From Flabesymbios commensalis (Eukaryota > Annelida > Polychaeta > Terebellida > Flabelligeridae), in NCBI GenBank assembly GCA_964017125.1, contig OZ024902.1, positions 36,677,219-36,741,218 of the forward strand: DNA of 64,000 bases, given 5' to 3'. Position numbers and translations under genes: made by a program. The notes below the pieces were generated by a model that saw only the letters and a program-made list of their open reading frames with translations, did no database searches and had not been told where the DNA came from. This document shows, piece after piece, positions 35,736 through 47,398 of the stretch. Position 1 is the first letter of the stretch, and each line of letters starts with the position of its first letter.

Positions 35736-36186
35736 TTCAGAATGACATTTAAATTGCTTTAGACTATATAGTCTAAAGCAGTCTAAAGCAATTTGTATTT
35801 AAAAAACATTAATACACCAAGTCAGTACCGAGTACGAAAACTCCATGGGCACATCAATGTCCAAAAAGGCACATAACATTTTGACAGAGTGTGCCCTAAG
35901 GGCACACTTTTTTGGAGGGCAAGAGTAATCCCTGCTCCAGTAATAAAAGAAATACCAGTAAAAGAAGAAAACAACAATATTCAAACTCTTTGATAATTTT
36001 AATGCATACCATAACATAATAACAACATCAAATATCCAGCAGCATTTATGATTGCATTTACACTGTATGTAGGCCCTACTGCTATACATGCATAGCATTG
36101 GAGAGTTTATAGGCATGTCATCATGATTATAAATATTCGATATTAATGATTATTGTTCATTGAACGATTGTAGCATAACAAAGCTC
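35736..36186. other. No gene seen; short perfect hairpin at 35888-35908
   Basis: agtgtgccc and gggcacact pair across a TAA loop. Otherwise AT-rich sequence bordering the MULE gene's 3' end. Confidence 0.45.
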
Positions 36187-37148
36187 CTAACGATTGTTGG
36201 TGCGGTTAGTACGTTTTCTGGTTACTTGTCCCTTTTTTTCCCGCCATGACCCGGCACTACCACACTGATAGCGCTGTCGCTTGAGACCATTTCGTTTTTT
36301 GGTGTCTTGAGTGTTTTTCTGAATTTTTTCAGGTGATTGTCTCTGTCTGAAAGAGAAAGATTTCTCCATGTGTCTCTGTGGACTTTGAATTTATCGAAAT
36401 GCGGGTGCAGTTTGAAATCGCCTGTGTTTATTATGGCTCTCTCCACTTCTTCATATTGTGATTGAACCACATTGCTGAGATGTTCTATCAAACTTACTAA
36501 GGTTTGGGGCTTCCAGTCTACAGCTATCTTCAATGTATGATTTGCAAACTCACTGTTATTATTTGTCCATCGAGTGGTGACTGTGGATGGGCAATTCGAA
36601 TGTAACGTTACATCTATGTTGTGCTGTAGCATAGGAGCAATTCTATTCTTTAAATATGTGCCGAATGCTGACTGGTCAGCTAGTTCCTGAGCGTGTGTCA
36701 GACGCTCATCAAACACCACACGCCCCTCGGCAGCAGTTACACCTTCATTTCCAAATATAGCAGCCAGCAATGGTTTTCTATCAGCGTCATTCATTCCGAT
36801 TTTTCGTTGTAGGTGGTCTACACAGTTCTGGTACAGAGTTGTTTGCCATTTGGCCAAGCTTGGGAGACAGCTTTTTTTATAGCCTTTTCATTGTCGCTAC
36901 CCACAAGTGGAGGAGATGGTGCATCTAACACTGATCTGAGATGATCAAAGAAGAAGCTGTAGTCTACGTTAGTGGAGGATCCATGTATAAACATAGGCCC
37001 TAAGAAGATGGGATGCTGGCCTGTGAAACGCCGCAGCATGGCAAGATTCTTGAACACAGTCACAGTCACGTGCAGTTGTCCCAGATTGAAGGTTAATAAC
37101 GCCTAATATGGATGTTTCAGCCAAGTGACTGTTGCAACAGAATCGGCG
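36187..37148 (-). pseudogene. MULE transposase domain and C-terminus (remnant)
   Basis: In minus-strand order: RRFCCNSHLAETSILGV, then TFNLGQLHVTVTVFKNLAML, then GQHPIFLGPMFIHGSSTNVD, a YSFFFDHLRSVL block and GSDNEKAIKKAVSQAWPN. These match the MULE pattern lg-DTTFnLg--yvT, GP-liH, tY--ff--L and D-E-ai--A---fP. The first catalytic aspartate has been lost with a small deletion next to TFNLG (about 37089-37096). The second (in GSDNEK) is kept. A frame change near 36840 follows QLCTR. The tail (36222-36857 frame) has a long helical region and ends PGHGGKKRDK. The protein cannot be active. Confidence 0.8.
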
Positions 37149-37150
37149 TA

Positions 37151-38451
37151 CCGTATATCCCCGCGTATAGTGCGACGCCATGTATAGTACGAGTTGAGAT
37201 TTGAGGCCTTGGATGGATGTCGGCAGCGTCCCGGTCGGCAGCGTTCCGGGCCATCTAAATGTGAGGCATGGATTTTATCTTATTCTCTAAATGTGAGGCA
37301 TGGATATTATCTTATTCTACTAAATAGCGCCGTGACACCTGCATAGACGATGCTCAATGACGGGAACAGCGGCAACAGTACAGCTCTGCAAAACCAAAGG
37401 GCAGTATCTCCTTACTTATAAAGTAAGCAGATACTGTATTTTCATTCTCCACGGCAGAGTGGACGTCATCGGGACTGTCGCGATCGGCAGACATCCTGAG
37501 GCCTGCATAGGCTACATATATACATATACACACAGATTTTAAAATACCCGTATTTATATTTCGCCGACAAATTTATATTATTTTAATTTATCTATTACAA
37601 AGACAAGATTTTAATATCGTCGTGCTCAAATAAGAACATTCCAAGATGAAATGTGATTGTAAAACATTTGCAGACTAGCCGCATTGTCTAGACACAAGAG
37701 GTGTTTGGTTATATAAGTGTCAGGGTGCAATAACACAGCAGCGCTCCATGAGCTACAGCTAACAGATACCACCATTTGCTCAATACCGTATCAGCCGCGG
37801 CAACAGCGGTAGGCGTTAATGTTATCCCAACAATATGGACATTCTGAGGCCTACATGTATTGAATTTGCGATAGGAGATATAATCAGTGATATCTTGTTA
37901 TATTTCGTCAACGCATTCTCTCATTCCAATATGAAAATATCATGTTCAGATTTGTCGTACACAATAGAACACTCCCATATGAAAGGCGATCTTAGATTGA
38001 ATCATTAACAATATAAATGAACAGGTCAGGAGTGTGAATTGGTTGCAGAATAACGGCGTCATTTATCTGCCCGTGGTTGTCAAAGGTGCCACGCGCGTCG
38101 GCGGGAATGTGAGACAGGGGCTCCCAGCAAACACGACACATTCACCCAATGCTGGTACAATGTTGTGTCAGCGTCGCAGACGGTGGCCCAACAATGTACC
38201 AGCATTGGGTGAATGTCTCTTGTTTGCTACTAGTTGGAAAGGCACAGTATCGTGTGTATGGGCCTGCTTACCAAACACGCTGACTGGCCTATGTTTAAAG
38301 ATACGTTCTACCGCTAGATAACTTACCGCTGAACTTACCGCTAGAGAGCTAAAAATTTGTATTAAATTCTACATCTATGTATAATACGAGGTGCCTTTTT
38401 GTGACATGAATAGCTAAGAAAAAACATCGCATTATACACGGAGATGTACGG
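37151..38451. mobile_element. Tc1/mariner-type (pogo-like) element inserted in the MULE
   Basis: Inverted ends CCGTATATCCCCGCGTATAG against the complement CCGTACATCTCCGTGTATAA, flanked by TA at 37149-37150 and 38452-38453. 1301 bp. No transposase seen, so non-autonomous. Inside are two direct copies of ctaaatgtgaggcatggat (about 37254-37318) and the MITE at 38123-38229. The MULE frame reads LEDI|RRFCC straight across the insertion point. Confidence 0.85.
38123..38229. mobile_element. Palindromic MITE, CCCAGCAAACAC family, nested
   Basis: CCCAGCAAACACGACACATT at the left, with attgggtgaatgtct and ttgtttgct at the right as inverted halves. The inner arms ccaatgctggtacaatgttg and caatgtaccagcattgg pair closely. 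It sits inside the 37151-38451 element, giving three nested levels. Confidence 0.75.
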
Positions 38452-38453
38452 TA

Positions 38454-39071
38454 TATCTTCCAGTTGATCATCCATGTATAGTATTGCTGATGGAATTTGC
38501 TTATACCCTGTCAATACACGACTGGCAAATGGATGGCTGTCTGCTGACTCTTCCAATGCTTGCACATGATCCGCACGCCTCCTCTATTGTCTGTGTTTTT
38601 TCTTCTTTTTTTTGCGTCATTATAGCGTTTATTTTCGAGTTGTTTGGTGCTGTTGGGTCTGCAGTCTGGTGACAATTCCCGTTTTAATGTCTTGTAAGCA
38701 GTACTGGGCTTATTGTCGCGCACAGCTTCAGTGATTTTCTTCACAGCTTCCGGTTTGATACGCACATAGCTGCTAGCTTTATCGGTAGAGTTGCCATGTG
38801 TTTATCCCATGGGTATGTGCCGACATATTCCACTACTGCCACTGGGGGCACATCCCTATCGCCGTACTTGTTTATCCATGTCACGCATCCCATGTACTTG
38901 GAGCAGGCTGCAGAGTTTGAATAGTTCCTTTGGACTTCCTTTACTGAGGACGAATGAGGCTGTGGCTGGATAGGGACTGATTTTCGACTACCCCTGACTG
39001 TTTTTTTAACACAATACAACTTTTCTCTTGATTTGGTGACTTGGGTGAGATTCATGTCTCCTGATACAATG
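38454..39071 (-). pseudogene. OTU-MULE protein, middle region before the DDE domain (remnant)
   Basis: Two overlapping frames, 39055-38741 (continuing upstream through IVSGD) and 38765-38511, then a third with HPFASRVLTGYKQIPSAILY up to LEDI at 38454. Contents: a basic stretch (KLYCVKKTVRGSRKSVPIQP), CSKYMGCVTWINKYGDR-like text, a second basic helix, and the segment leading into the transposase domain. The pieces are out of frame with each other, so at least two breaks are present. I do not recognise a named fold here. Confidence 0.55.
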
Positions 39072-39073
39072 TA

Positions 39074-41276
39074 CAGTAGAATCCCGTTATAGCGCGAATC
39101 GTTACACAGCGATATCGGTTATAACGCGGTCCTCGCATGGACCCCGCTTTTTTCAGGGTAAAATTTGACTAATAGTGTGTATTTTTTATTCTTGATCACG
39201 CCAGTCTGGTTAAAACAGCGCCCATTCACGTTTACGTGACGCTGTGCTGACCAGGCATGTATGCATTCAGTAATAATTGCACCCCCTCCCCACCCCTCGC
39301 GGCCACACTGTTGGCAGGTGTGAAAACAGACAACGCGTCAGATTAACCTTCTGACTGCTACTGTTCAAAATGAAATAATAAGTAACAATTCTGTAACCAA
39401 GCTATATATGTTATACCGCGGTATATGGTGATCCAGTTACCGCGGTATAAATTTAAAGCTCTAGGTGAATAAAAGATTTTGAGTTCTGATGATACTGTTA
39501 GGCCTATACCGCGGTATATGGTGATTAAGTTACCGCGGTATAAAATTAAAAAAGGTGAATATATGATTCTGAGTTCTGATAATATTGTTAAGCCTATACC
39601 GCGGTATATGGTGATCCAGCTACCGCGGTATAAATTTAAAAGAGGTGAATAAATGCTTCTGAGTTCAGATGATACTGTTGGGCCTATACCGCTGTATAAG
39701 GTGATCCAGTTACCGCAGAATAGAAGAGGCGAATAAATGATTCTGAGTTCTGAGTGATCATACTGTTATGGACCATCGTGAAATAGTAACGTCTGGTATA
39801 TGTTCATTTAAACAAAGGGGACTATTTAGCGCCAATAGCCTAATTTAGGAATGACACGTAGATTTTTTGATCAGTGTTGATGATTGTTTCTGTCCAACAA
39901 CTCACCTGTGCGATGTTATGCTTGTGCAAGATCACAGCAAGGAGGACAATACCAATTTGTTGCGTGTATGTAACACATTTAATAAGTACACCTTGCTCTC
40001 ATTAAACTCCACTTGCACATTAACTGTCTGGCCGTCTGTGTACATTAACAGTACCGGAGCTTAACAGGTCTCCAATTGTGAAGGCACGTTACGCAACATT
40101 TACAGTCCATTCTTTACTGTGTATACAAAAGGCAGGTGATTAGGCACAATGCCGGGCCAACCTCTCAAATAAAATAAACTTTATTCCGAGAGGGTATACC
40201 ATTTAGCGCTAGAGCAGTGGTTAGCAATGGGCAATTATGATGTCGATCCAGCATTGAAACAGCGTTGTGCTATAGTCACACGAGGCGCTATACTATACCT
40301 ATATCTCTTGTGACCTCAAGAATAATGTACAGTATGGGAAACAATATAATTCTAGCAAATCTTGTCGAATCTCAAGGCCTTGTGAATATATGATACAAAG
40401 CCCACCCTCTCGTAATACCTGTCAATCAAACTGTTCCAAAGCGATGATTGGTGGGAGGAGAGCTCAGCCCGTCCCTATCTCGCATAACACCGTGATGCCC
40501 GTGAGATTTTTTGCGAAGTTTTGTCCATGCACACGGGAATAATCAGTGATATAGTCCACATTCATACATGATAAACAGTTTTCTAATTGTTGCGTCAACG
40601 CTGGCATAACATTTTCAATTTGGGCCAGTGGTGGCTTAGTTTAATGAATATATGTATATACACTTCATTTTTTGCATGAAACAGAGTGTATTTGTTATAA
40701 AAACGTCTAGCCTAATCACGCCTTGTGTGATCCCATAGCATTCACAGGGTCGGTGTAGATCCCTTACACCTTTCATTCACTCCTAAAGTCGCACTTCAAT
40801 CTGTTAACGACACATGGAATGATTTCACGGAGCCCAAGATGTCATCATATCTCGCGAGTAGCCGAAAGGTTTTAATTTCGTTCAACTAGAAAAACATGAG
40901 ACTAAATAACTAGTGTTATAATTATAAAGAGTGAATTTTCAATCGAACTGGCATATTTGCTTTAACCACGAAACAGACAGCATCGCTTCAAAAATATTGT
41001 ACACAGTTTATTTATTAAATTAATTTTGCCAATAAATGATAATTGAAATTTTGTATATTTTCAATTCATTATTTATTCCGTTTATTTGTAATAAAAACAG
41101 TGTTATATCTATCACATAGCATCTACCACTGCCGCGTACATGTATAGCGTGTCCATATAGACCCAATGTATTGACCCAATCAGCGGTAGAATTGTCGTCC
41201 CGCTATAGCGCGATCCACTTATAACGCGGTCCTGTTTTTTGCACCCCAACTATCGCGTTATAACGGGATTCTACTG
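39074..41276. mobile_element. Tc1/mariner-type (pogo/Tigger-like) element inserted in the MULE
   Basis: Ends CAGTAGAATCCCGTTATAGC and the complement CAGTAGAATCCCGTTATAAC, flanked by TA at 39072-39073 and 41277-41278. The inverted repeats continue inward (ttataacgcggtcc at both ends). 2203 bp without a transposase frame, so non-autonomous. It contains a four-unit tandem array at 39412-39772. The MULE frame reads SAKTTY|IVSGDMNL across the insertion. Confidence 0.9.
39412..39772. repeat. Tandem array, ~90-bp unit with TATACCGCGGTATA palindromes
   Basis: Four units start at 39412, 39505, 39595 and 39685. Each begins with the perfect 14-bp palindrome tataccgcggtata (diverged in the last), followed 18-20 bp later by taccgcggta, then gaataaatgattctgagttc. 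It lies inside the 39074-41276 element. Confidence 0.85.
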
Positions 41277-41278
41277 TA

Positions 41279-41690
41279 CGTGGTTTTGGCAGATGTACCT
41301 TTTTCCCATGAGCCGCAATCATCCCAGAAAACATTTTTTCCTCCGGTCTCTCTAGTTTTAACATTGTGATTTGTCAAAAATGAATGCGACGTCTTCCTTA
41401 TCCCTCTTGGAACTTCTTTTATCACAACAGTGCTTGAATCTAGCAAAAGTTTTAAGGCTGATTCCGTACTTAGAACTCCCTTTGACAAGGGGATACCCCC
41501 TTTGGCTGATGTTCTTTCTGACGGAATGTTGATGCTGATGCTCTCATCTTTCCATATATCTTGTGTGCTTAGTTCAAGTGTCTTCTCAGATTCATCCAAC
41601 ACAAAATCACTCATGCTGACACTGCACGATGGTTCTGGAAGTCACTTAGTGTGATGTTTACGTCCCTACTGAGGTTGACTGTGCCCAAGT
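41279..41690 (-). pseudogene. OTU-MULE protein, linker after the OTU domain (remnant)
   Basis: The frame from 41614 starts MSDFVLDESEKTLELSTQDI and ends GSWEKGTSAKTTY at the 39074-41276 insertion. The preceding frame (41808-41611) runs out at about 41611. The linker is acidic/serine-rich at first and then basic, with no fold I recognise. The ATG at 41614 is internal to the ancestral protein. Confidence 0.5.
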
Positions 41691-42373
41691 TAACAGTAGG
41701 CGTGATCTTGTGAAGCACCGAGAAATGATTCGCCTGAAATTTTTCTATGTTGTTTGGAACCTCTGTACATGTCCACATTATCCACACTGCTGGCTTGTCT
41801 ACAAACACTACGATTCAGTCCAGAAACCACATAGTCATTGCCGGTAGGTGGGAAGTATGATTTGATAGGTTGACACACTACAGCACTGAGGGCATAGATA
41901 TGGTGCATCTCCATGTATTTCCCCAGCAAGCACACGTTTTTTACAAGTCCTCCATATCGTCGCCTCGGAGCTAAAGGATCCTATCTGCCACTCTGACGAG
42001 TGTCAGATAGGATCCTTTAGCTCCGAGGCGACGATATGCAGTAGAGCCAGAAGCAGCAGCACATACATCTTTAATTAGATCTTGATAGTCAGGTCGTGAA
42101 GAGTCGTAACATTCTGGATGTATAATCATAGAGGGCCCGTGAAACGGCTCTAAATAGGCAGTTCCCGTCACCCACTACCTGAAGAGGTACCCAGGATTTG
42201 AGCATTATAGATTGAAAAGATTGAAGAATATTCACCAATGTCTGGTCTGTAGGACCTGGTGTTGATGTACTTTGAACTGTGAGGTTGATGTTGTATGTTT
42301 CCAGCAGTAGTTTCTCTGCTTCAGCAGCTTTGACGATGATATCTTGTCCAGCAGATAACAATCTGAAACACAA
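41690..42373 (-). pseudogene. OTU cysteine protease domain of the MULE (remnant)
   Basis: The catalytic cysteine motif is VPLQVVGDGNCLFRAVSRAL (DGNC-hydrophobic-F-R), the hallmark of OTU deubiquitinases. Next come YQDLIKDVC, HIYALSAVVCQPIKSYFPPT and, in another frame, a WT...FQANHFSVL segment supplying the expected catalytic histidine near the domain end. An N-terminal helical part (SAGQDIIVKAAEAEKLLLET) precedes the DGNC motif. OTU enzymes cleave ubiquitin-type isopeptide bonds. Frame changes occur near 42115 and 41800. A long hairpin (41953-42038) sits between the two halves. Its upstream end past 42373 is not clear. Confidence 0.75.
41953..42038. repeat. Near-perfect hairpin, 35-bp arms, inside the OTU remnant
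   Basis: 41953-41987 and 42004-42038 are exact reverse complements (35 bp). A second inner stem cactc/gagtg encloses a tgac loop. The arms read catatcgtcgcctcggagc on one side and the complement on the other. It is within the MULE coding region, so it looks like a local inverted duplication. Confidence 0.9.
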
Positions 42374-42454
42374 GTAACGGAATGATATAGAGTACAGGAC
42401 TAAAAGAGTTTACATACATAATTATGTCCATATATCTAGACAGAATCGCACAAC

Positions 42455-43025
42455 ACATTACATAATGGCATGAACCTTAGTCGCACCAGTACCTCTGCCA
42501 ATTATAAGACCACTTTTAACAAGTCGCACAGTATTATTTACATGCAAAACATAACAAGATGGTATGAGTCTTAGTCACACCAGTACTTGTCACAAATATA
42601 TATATTTGATGACAAGTCGCACGAAACATAACAAAATGGTATGAGCCTTAGTCACACCAGTACTTATCACAAATATATATATTTGATGACAAGTCGCACG
42701 AAACATAGCAAAATGGTATGAGCCTTAGTCACACCAGTACTTATCACAAATATATATATTTGATGACAAGTCGCACGAAACATAGCAAAATGGTATGAGC
42801 CTTAGTCACACCAGTACTTATCACAAATATATATATTTTATGACAAGTCGCACGAAACATAACAAGATGGTATCAGCCTTAGTCACACCAGTACTTATCA
42901 CCAATATATATATTGTATGACAAGTCGCACGATACATAGCAAGATGGTATGAGCCTTAGTCACACCAGTACTTATCACAAATATATATATTTTATGACAA
43001 GTCGCACGAAACATAACAAGATGAC
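42455..43025. repeat. 77-bp minisatellite, about 7 copies
   Basis: Unit: atggtatgagccttagtcac, accagtacttatcacaaata, tatatttgatgacaagtcgc, acgaaacatagcaaa. The word gacaagtcgc recurs every 77 bp (for example 42611 and 42688). The first units (42455-42600) are the most diverged and the middle ones nearly identical. It lies directly 5' of the MULE gene, so it may be its subterminal region. Confidence 0.9.
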
Positions 43026-44006
43026 ATAGCTGACATTTCATGAGAGCCATGTCCTGATATTATTATCGCTTATTCTTAATCAGAGCAAAATTTGTTAGAA
43101 AATTATTGAATAGCCTTTTTCTCATCTAAGGTGTAACTTGCTATACATCCTTATCATTGATGTATACTATTTTGCTAATCAATTACAAATTTGATTAGCA
43201 AATGGACAGAATTGCGTAGCATTTGCTATTCGATACTATTGTTAACACAAAAATATACAATGAGACACAATAAATCTTTTTTTGACTAAAATGCACTTGA
43301 AATATCAGTTTTTTCTTAAAGTCGCTAAACAACTTTTTTAACAATAAAATTACCTAAAATATACCTAAAATATCATTCAAGTTTCTTCTGAAAATTGCTA
43401 AATCGACTTTAAAACAATCATTCTGTTCATTTAAAGTCAAACTGATAGCTACAATCGATTCCTGGTTTCTGAAAACATAAGTAACGATACATAGTATTCA
43501 CAAAGTGGAGAAAAACTTTAAGAATTCAAAGTATCGGTAATGAAAAATAGTTTTCATCAATTTCTCGAAATTGAACAGGAGTTTTGCTTGGAACTTTTCA
43601 GGAATGCTAGTTAGCACCTATATCTACCATAATAAATCATAAAACCTCTGTTAGCAATTTCGTGTTGGGACAATATTCGAGGGGGCGGCGCTTTGATGAC
43701 GTAACACTTATTTAAACTCGTTCAACCAAGGATGACACTATGTCAGATTAGCATTGCAGACGATGGGCCACAATTGAACAAACGGTGGTTGAATGCTAAA
43801 TACATGCTGAATATAACGATTATGACTATGGGTGCGACAAAATTCACGAATAACCTTGAATAAGTTCTAGTCTATGGACATGTTTACATCATATGGTCAT
43901 ATTAAAAAGCGAAAATAAAAATACTGATTTTTTATGATTCTAGCCTGGTTGTGTTGCTTTATTGAAATATGCAGGGCTCCCAGGCGGTCATGGGTGTTTG
44001 AGGGGG
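43026..44006. other. No gene seen; dispersed repeat at 43862-43945
   Basis: 43862-43945 is the third copy of the acatgtttacatcatatggt repeat (others near 11550 and 20700). The rest is AT-rich without recognised features. Confidence 0.45.
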
Positions 44007-44112
44007 GCACAGTAAACACGCGACATTAAACCTATGTTGGTTTAATGCTGGCCCACCGTCTACGACAGTGTCCCAACATTAAAGAAACATTGATTTAATG
44101 TCTAATGTGTGC
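44007..44112. mobile_element. Palindromic MITE, CCCAGCAAACAC family
   Basis: cacagtaaacacgcgacatt at the left, aatgtctaatgtgtgcg at the right, and a centre with gctggcccaccgtctacgac. About 106 bp, both ends diverged. Confidence 0.6.
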
Positions 44113-44422
44113 GGAGGTCGGGAGGCCACTTTGATGACGTAATGTGGCGAACTGTGCACGTTCTGACGTGAATAGAAATATATTTTTTTGGGCAACTCAT
44201 ACAAGATTAATCTGATATGCTCCGCGCATATACCCGTGACAACAACACGCCTAACAGTAGCTGCCACCATTTTGTGAGCTGTTTAGCGATTACAGTGCTG
44301 CGACAACAGTTGATTAACACCTAGTAGCCTCTTGTAAGATGCCAAAATAATAATACTTTTATTCAGTTTTATCTACAATTAAAAAAACCCATATTAACGT
44401 ACCTTTAAACGGCCAAGTTATT
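44113..44422. other. No gene seen
   Basis: Short spacer between a MITE and an array element. ctttgatgacgtaa occurs here (44129) and at 43691. Confidence 0.4.
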
Positions 44423-45757
44423 AGCTCCCGCTGTCACCGTAGGTGAGATGGAGGGAGCTATGGATTCTACCTCCGTTCTGTTTTTTTACCTATTCTTTCC
44501 CTTATAACTTTGCAAGAAAATAAGCTAGGATAACAATTTTTGGTATGTGGGTTACTTCCAGGTGGATAATAGACAGGTTAAAATATTTTTAATCGAAATT
44601 CAATATGCAAGGTCGCAGAGGAGAAAATGATGATGTTACGGCGTTGGGCCGTCCGTGAATTTTTTTTTCCGGAGCATATCTCTGAAAGTACTTGTCCAAT
44701 TGTCTTCTAATTTTACACACAACACCTCTAGGGGGTCTAGCTGTGCCTTTTGGGGTATATGAACTTTGACCTACTTTTGGTTCAGAACTATGACCTATTT
44801 AGACGTTTTGACACACACTTCGTTTCCGGAGCAGATCTCGAAAAGTACTGGGCCGATTACAGTCATATTGCACATACATGTTCTCTAAGGTCCCTAGCTG
44901 TGCCTTTTCAGGTTTTTGGACCTTGACCTTAAAGTTGACCAGCACTTTGACATAATTTTCAACATCGGTAAATCCGACTGAAATATTTTGCGGAATATCA
45001 TGAAAACCGCTCAAGATAGCTACACCACTACTATAAAACAAATTGTAAGGTTTCAGGAGAGGATGCATCTTGAAAAATTTCAAGTTGATAAAATTCAAAA
45101 TGGCCGCTCATCAGCCATTATTCACCTTGACAGGCCTGATATTGCGGAATATCATGAAAACCGCTCAAGATAGCTACACCATTACTATAAAACAAATTGT
45201 AAGCTTTCAGAAGAGGATTCATCTTAAAAAAATTCAAGTCGATAAAATTCAAAATGGCCACCTATCGGCCATTATTCACCTCGAAAGGCCTCATATTGCG
45301 GAATATCATGAAAACCGCTCAAGATAGCTACACCATTACTATAAAACAAATTGTAAGGTTTCAATAGAGGATGCATTTAAAAAAAAATCAACTTGATCAA
45401 GTTCAGAATGGCCGCCTATTGGCCATTATTCACCTTGACAGGCCTGATATTGGGTAAACCATGCTAGATAGCTAACCATTACTAAAAAACAAAATGTGAG
45501 ATTTCAGGAGAGGATGCATCTTGAAAAAATTCGACTTAAAACAAATTCAAAATGGCCGCCTTCGGCCATTATTCACTTTCACATGTCCGTTATTTGGTAA
45601 ACCGTGCTAGATGGCTGGACCATTACTATAAAACGAAATATGAGATTTCAGATGAGGATGCACCTTGAAAAATGTTGACTTATTCAAATTCAAAATGGCC
45701 ACCTTTTCGTCCATTATTCATTTTCACATGGCCGATATTTGGTAAACTGTGCTAGAT
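44423..45757 (+). mobile_element. Array-type element, copy B (right-truncated)
   Basis: Starts agctcccgctgtcaccgtag with the same hairpin and leader as copies A and C, then about six ~145-bp units with caaaatggccgcc. It stops at gctagattt near 45757, where a fragment resembling a pogo-like end (cgatccagttacaacgcgat) begins. Plus-strand frames such as the one containing KTAQDSYTITIKQIV repeat in step with the units and are not genes. Confidence 0.75.
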
Positions 45758-47398
45758 TTGGGTTCAGCGGTCGTGCGATCCAGTTACAACGCGATCCCGT
45801 TTCTTGGATCTCACTACCGTTGTAGAAGAGAGGACATATCAACACAACAACACGTTTCTCTATTTCTCTAAGAGACCATTTTATTCCAAGTATAGGCCGA
45901 GACCTGGTGCGATATTCTTATACCTTAGTAGAAGGAGAACAGATAACAACACCTTTCTCAATATAATTCAGTGAATCAGTTTTATTGCAAGTTTTAAAAT
46001 CTTCTTGATGTATTCAATATTATTGAATATAGGCTATAAATTTAAAAGGCCAACACGAGTGCATTTTGAGATTAGCTATCAAAGCCTACAGATATTCCAT
46101 AGGCCTATGCTATGTGTATTATCACCCTACCACTTATAACTATTAACAGCACAGATCTAGTCAATAGAATACAATATTATTAATATTTTCCCATCATTAA
46201 AATACAGAATAGAATCAAATGGGATTACTTCTATAGTAGGGATATATTTTATCGTGGTTTAAAACAGAATATGGGTGTATTCCAGTGTATTCTGGTAATT
46301 GTCTTCTGTATTCCGGTAACTTGGGTAAGTGCCTGTATTCGGGTGTTCAGGGAGACCGATTATACTCGCTGACAAATTAAAAATGATCAACCAGGATCGC
46401 ATGTTTTTTGGCGATTTCTCCGTCAATTATTAACCGATTTCCCTCAAATTTTGCAAAGGCCATTTTCTATTTGAATCCTAACAGCCCTGAAAATTTTGTA
46501 AAAATAGATCTTTTATGGGTTGTTTTACAATCAGTGTACCCCACTGTGTTGCAACAAGGTGAAAAAATAAATATCAGATTCAATACATTATAATAACTTT
46601 TTAAATTAAAAAATACCCCACTAAGTGCATTATTAATTAATGTTAGGCTGCTTTCTTTGGGCAATGACATGGAGCATCGCAGAAAAGTTGATCAATTTAA
46701 TTTAAAAAAACCTTTTTGTTATTTTTTTTTCACTTTTGAGGAGTCTCTGACAAGGTGTTTTCATTTCGGATTGATTTGACTAAATTTAAACTTTATACCT
46801 GTCGATATTGGAAAAATAATGTTGATTTTAATGTTAAAAAAGGCTAATAAAAAAAGTTGTCCTTTTTTCTTTTTAATTTTCTACCCTTTATATGTCAAAA
46901 ACAACTAAGAAAATAGTTTTTAATGAAGAGTTTTTATCAGACAATCAATGCCCAGAACCCCTTATCGGGCGAGCGAAGGAAAACGCTCTCAATAACCCAC
47001 CATGCCCTATCACCCCCACCCTCACATCATCTGTACATCATTCATCTCATCAATTGACTACAACGTTTTTATCGTAATACAATGTCACTTAAAAGACCTT
47101 TTGTGCCGAAAAGTGACGTAAAGCAAAGATTTACTACTACTATCAGACAATCAAACTTAATAAACATTATTACAAAGAACCCGCTAAGTATTTAGTAATG
47201 CCAAATCGCCCCTTTGTTAAAGAAATCACGATTGAGTCTCGTGAAGGACAATTTTTTTGACATCTTATTTATTTTTAACTTATGGGGAAAATGTTTTACG
47301 AGTTTCTTTCTAATATACCTGAAATAACTAATTATTGTTTTAAGGTGTTGGTTTTTTAATTTTTTAAATGACATTCATATGGAACGATGGATAAATAC
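45758..47398. other. No gene seen; pogo-like end fragment at 45775-45835
   Basis: cagcggtcgtgcgatccagt followed by tacaacgcgatcccg resembles the inner inverted repeat of the 39074-41276 element. The remainder is AT-rich with no recognised protein. Frames at 46408-46593 and 46892-47077 are unsupported. Confidence 0.4.

Larger units (their letters stand above)
36187..42373 (-). mobile_element. Mutator-like element with OTU protease, decayed and interrupted
   Basis: A single minus-strand gene can be traced in four pieces: OTU protease (42373-41690), middle region (41614-41279, then 39071-38454) and MULE transposase (37148-36187). Two elements with TA duplications (39074-41276 and 37151-38451) split it. 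In both cases the reading frame continues correctly once the insert and one TA are ignored. Independent frame breaks show the gene was also decaying. Terminal repeats and target duplications of the MULE itself were not found. OTU-type proteases occur in some MULE lineages; their role is unclear. Confidence 0.8.

Noticed and set aside
42455-43025. Regular 77-bp repeats resembling a CRISPR array
   Set aside because: The whole unit is conserved, with no variable spacers, and the setting is an animal genome. It is a minisatellite.
44988-45327. Plus-strand open frames with a KTAQDSYTITIKQIV-type repeat (also at 56946-57131)
   Set aside because: The peptide repeats in exact step with the ~145-bp DNA units of the array elements, has no known motif and appears in all copies, so it follows from the DNA repeat and not from a gene.
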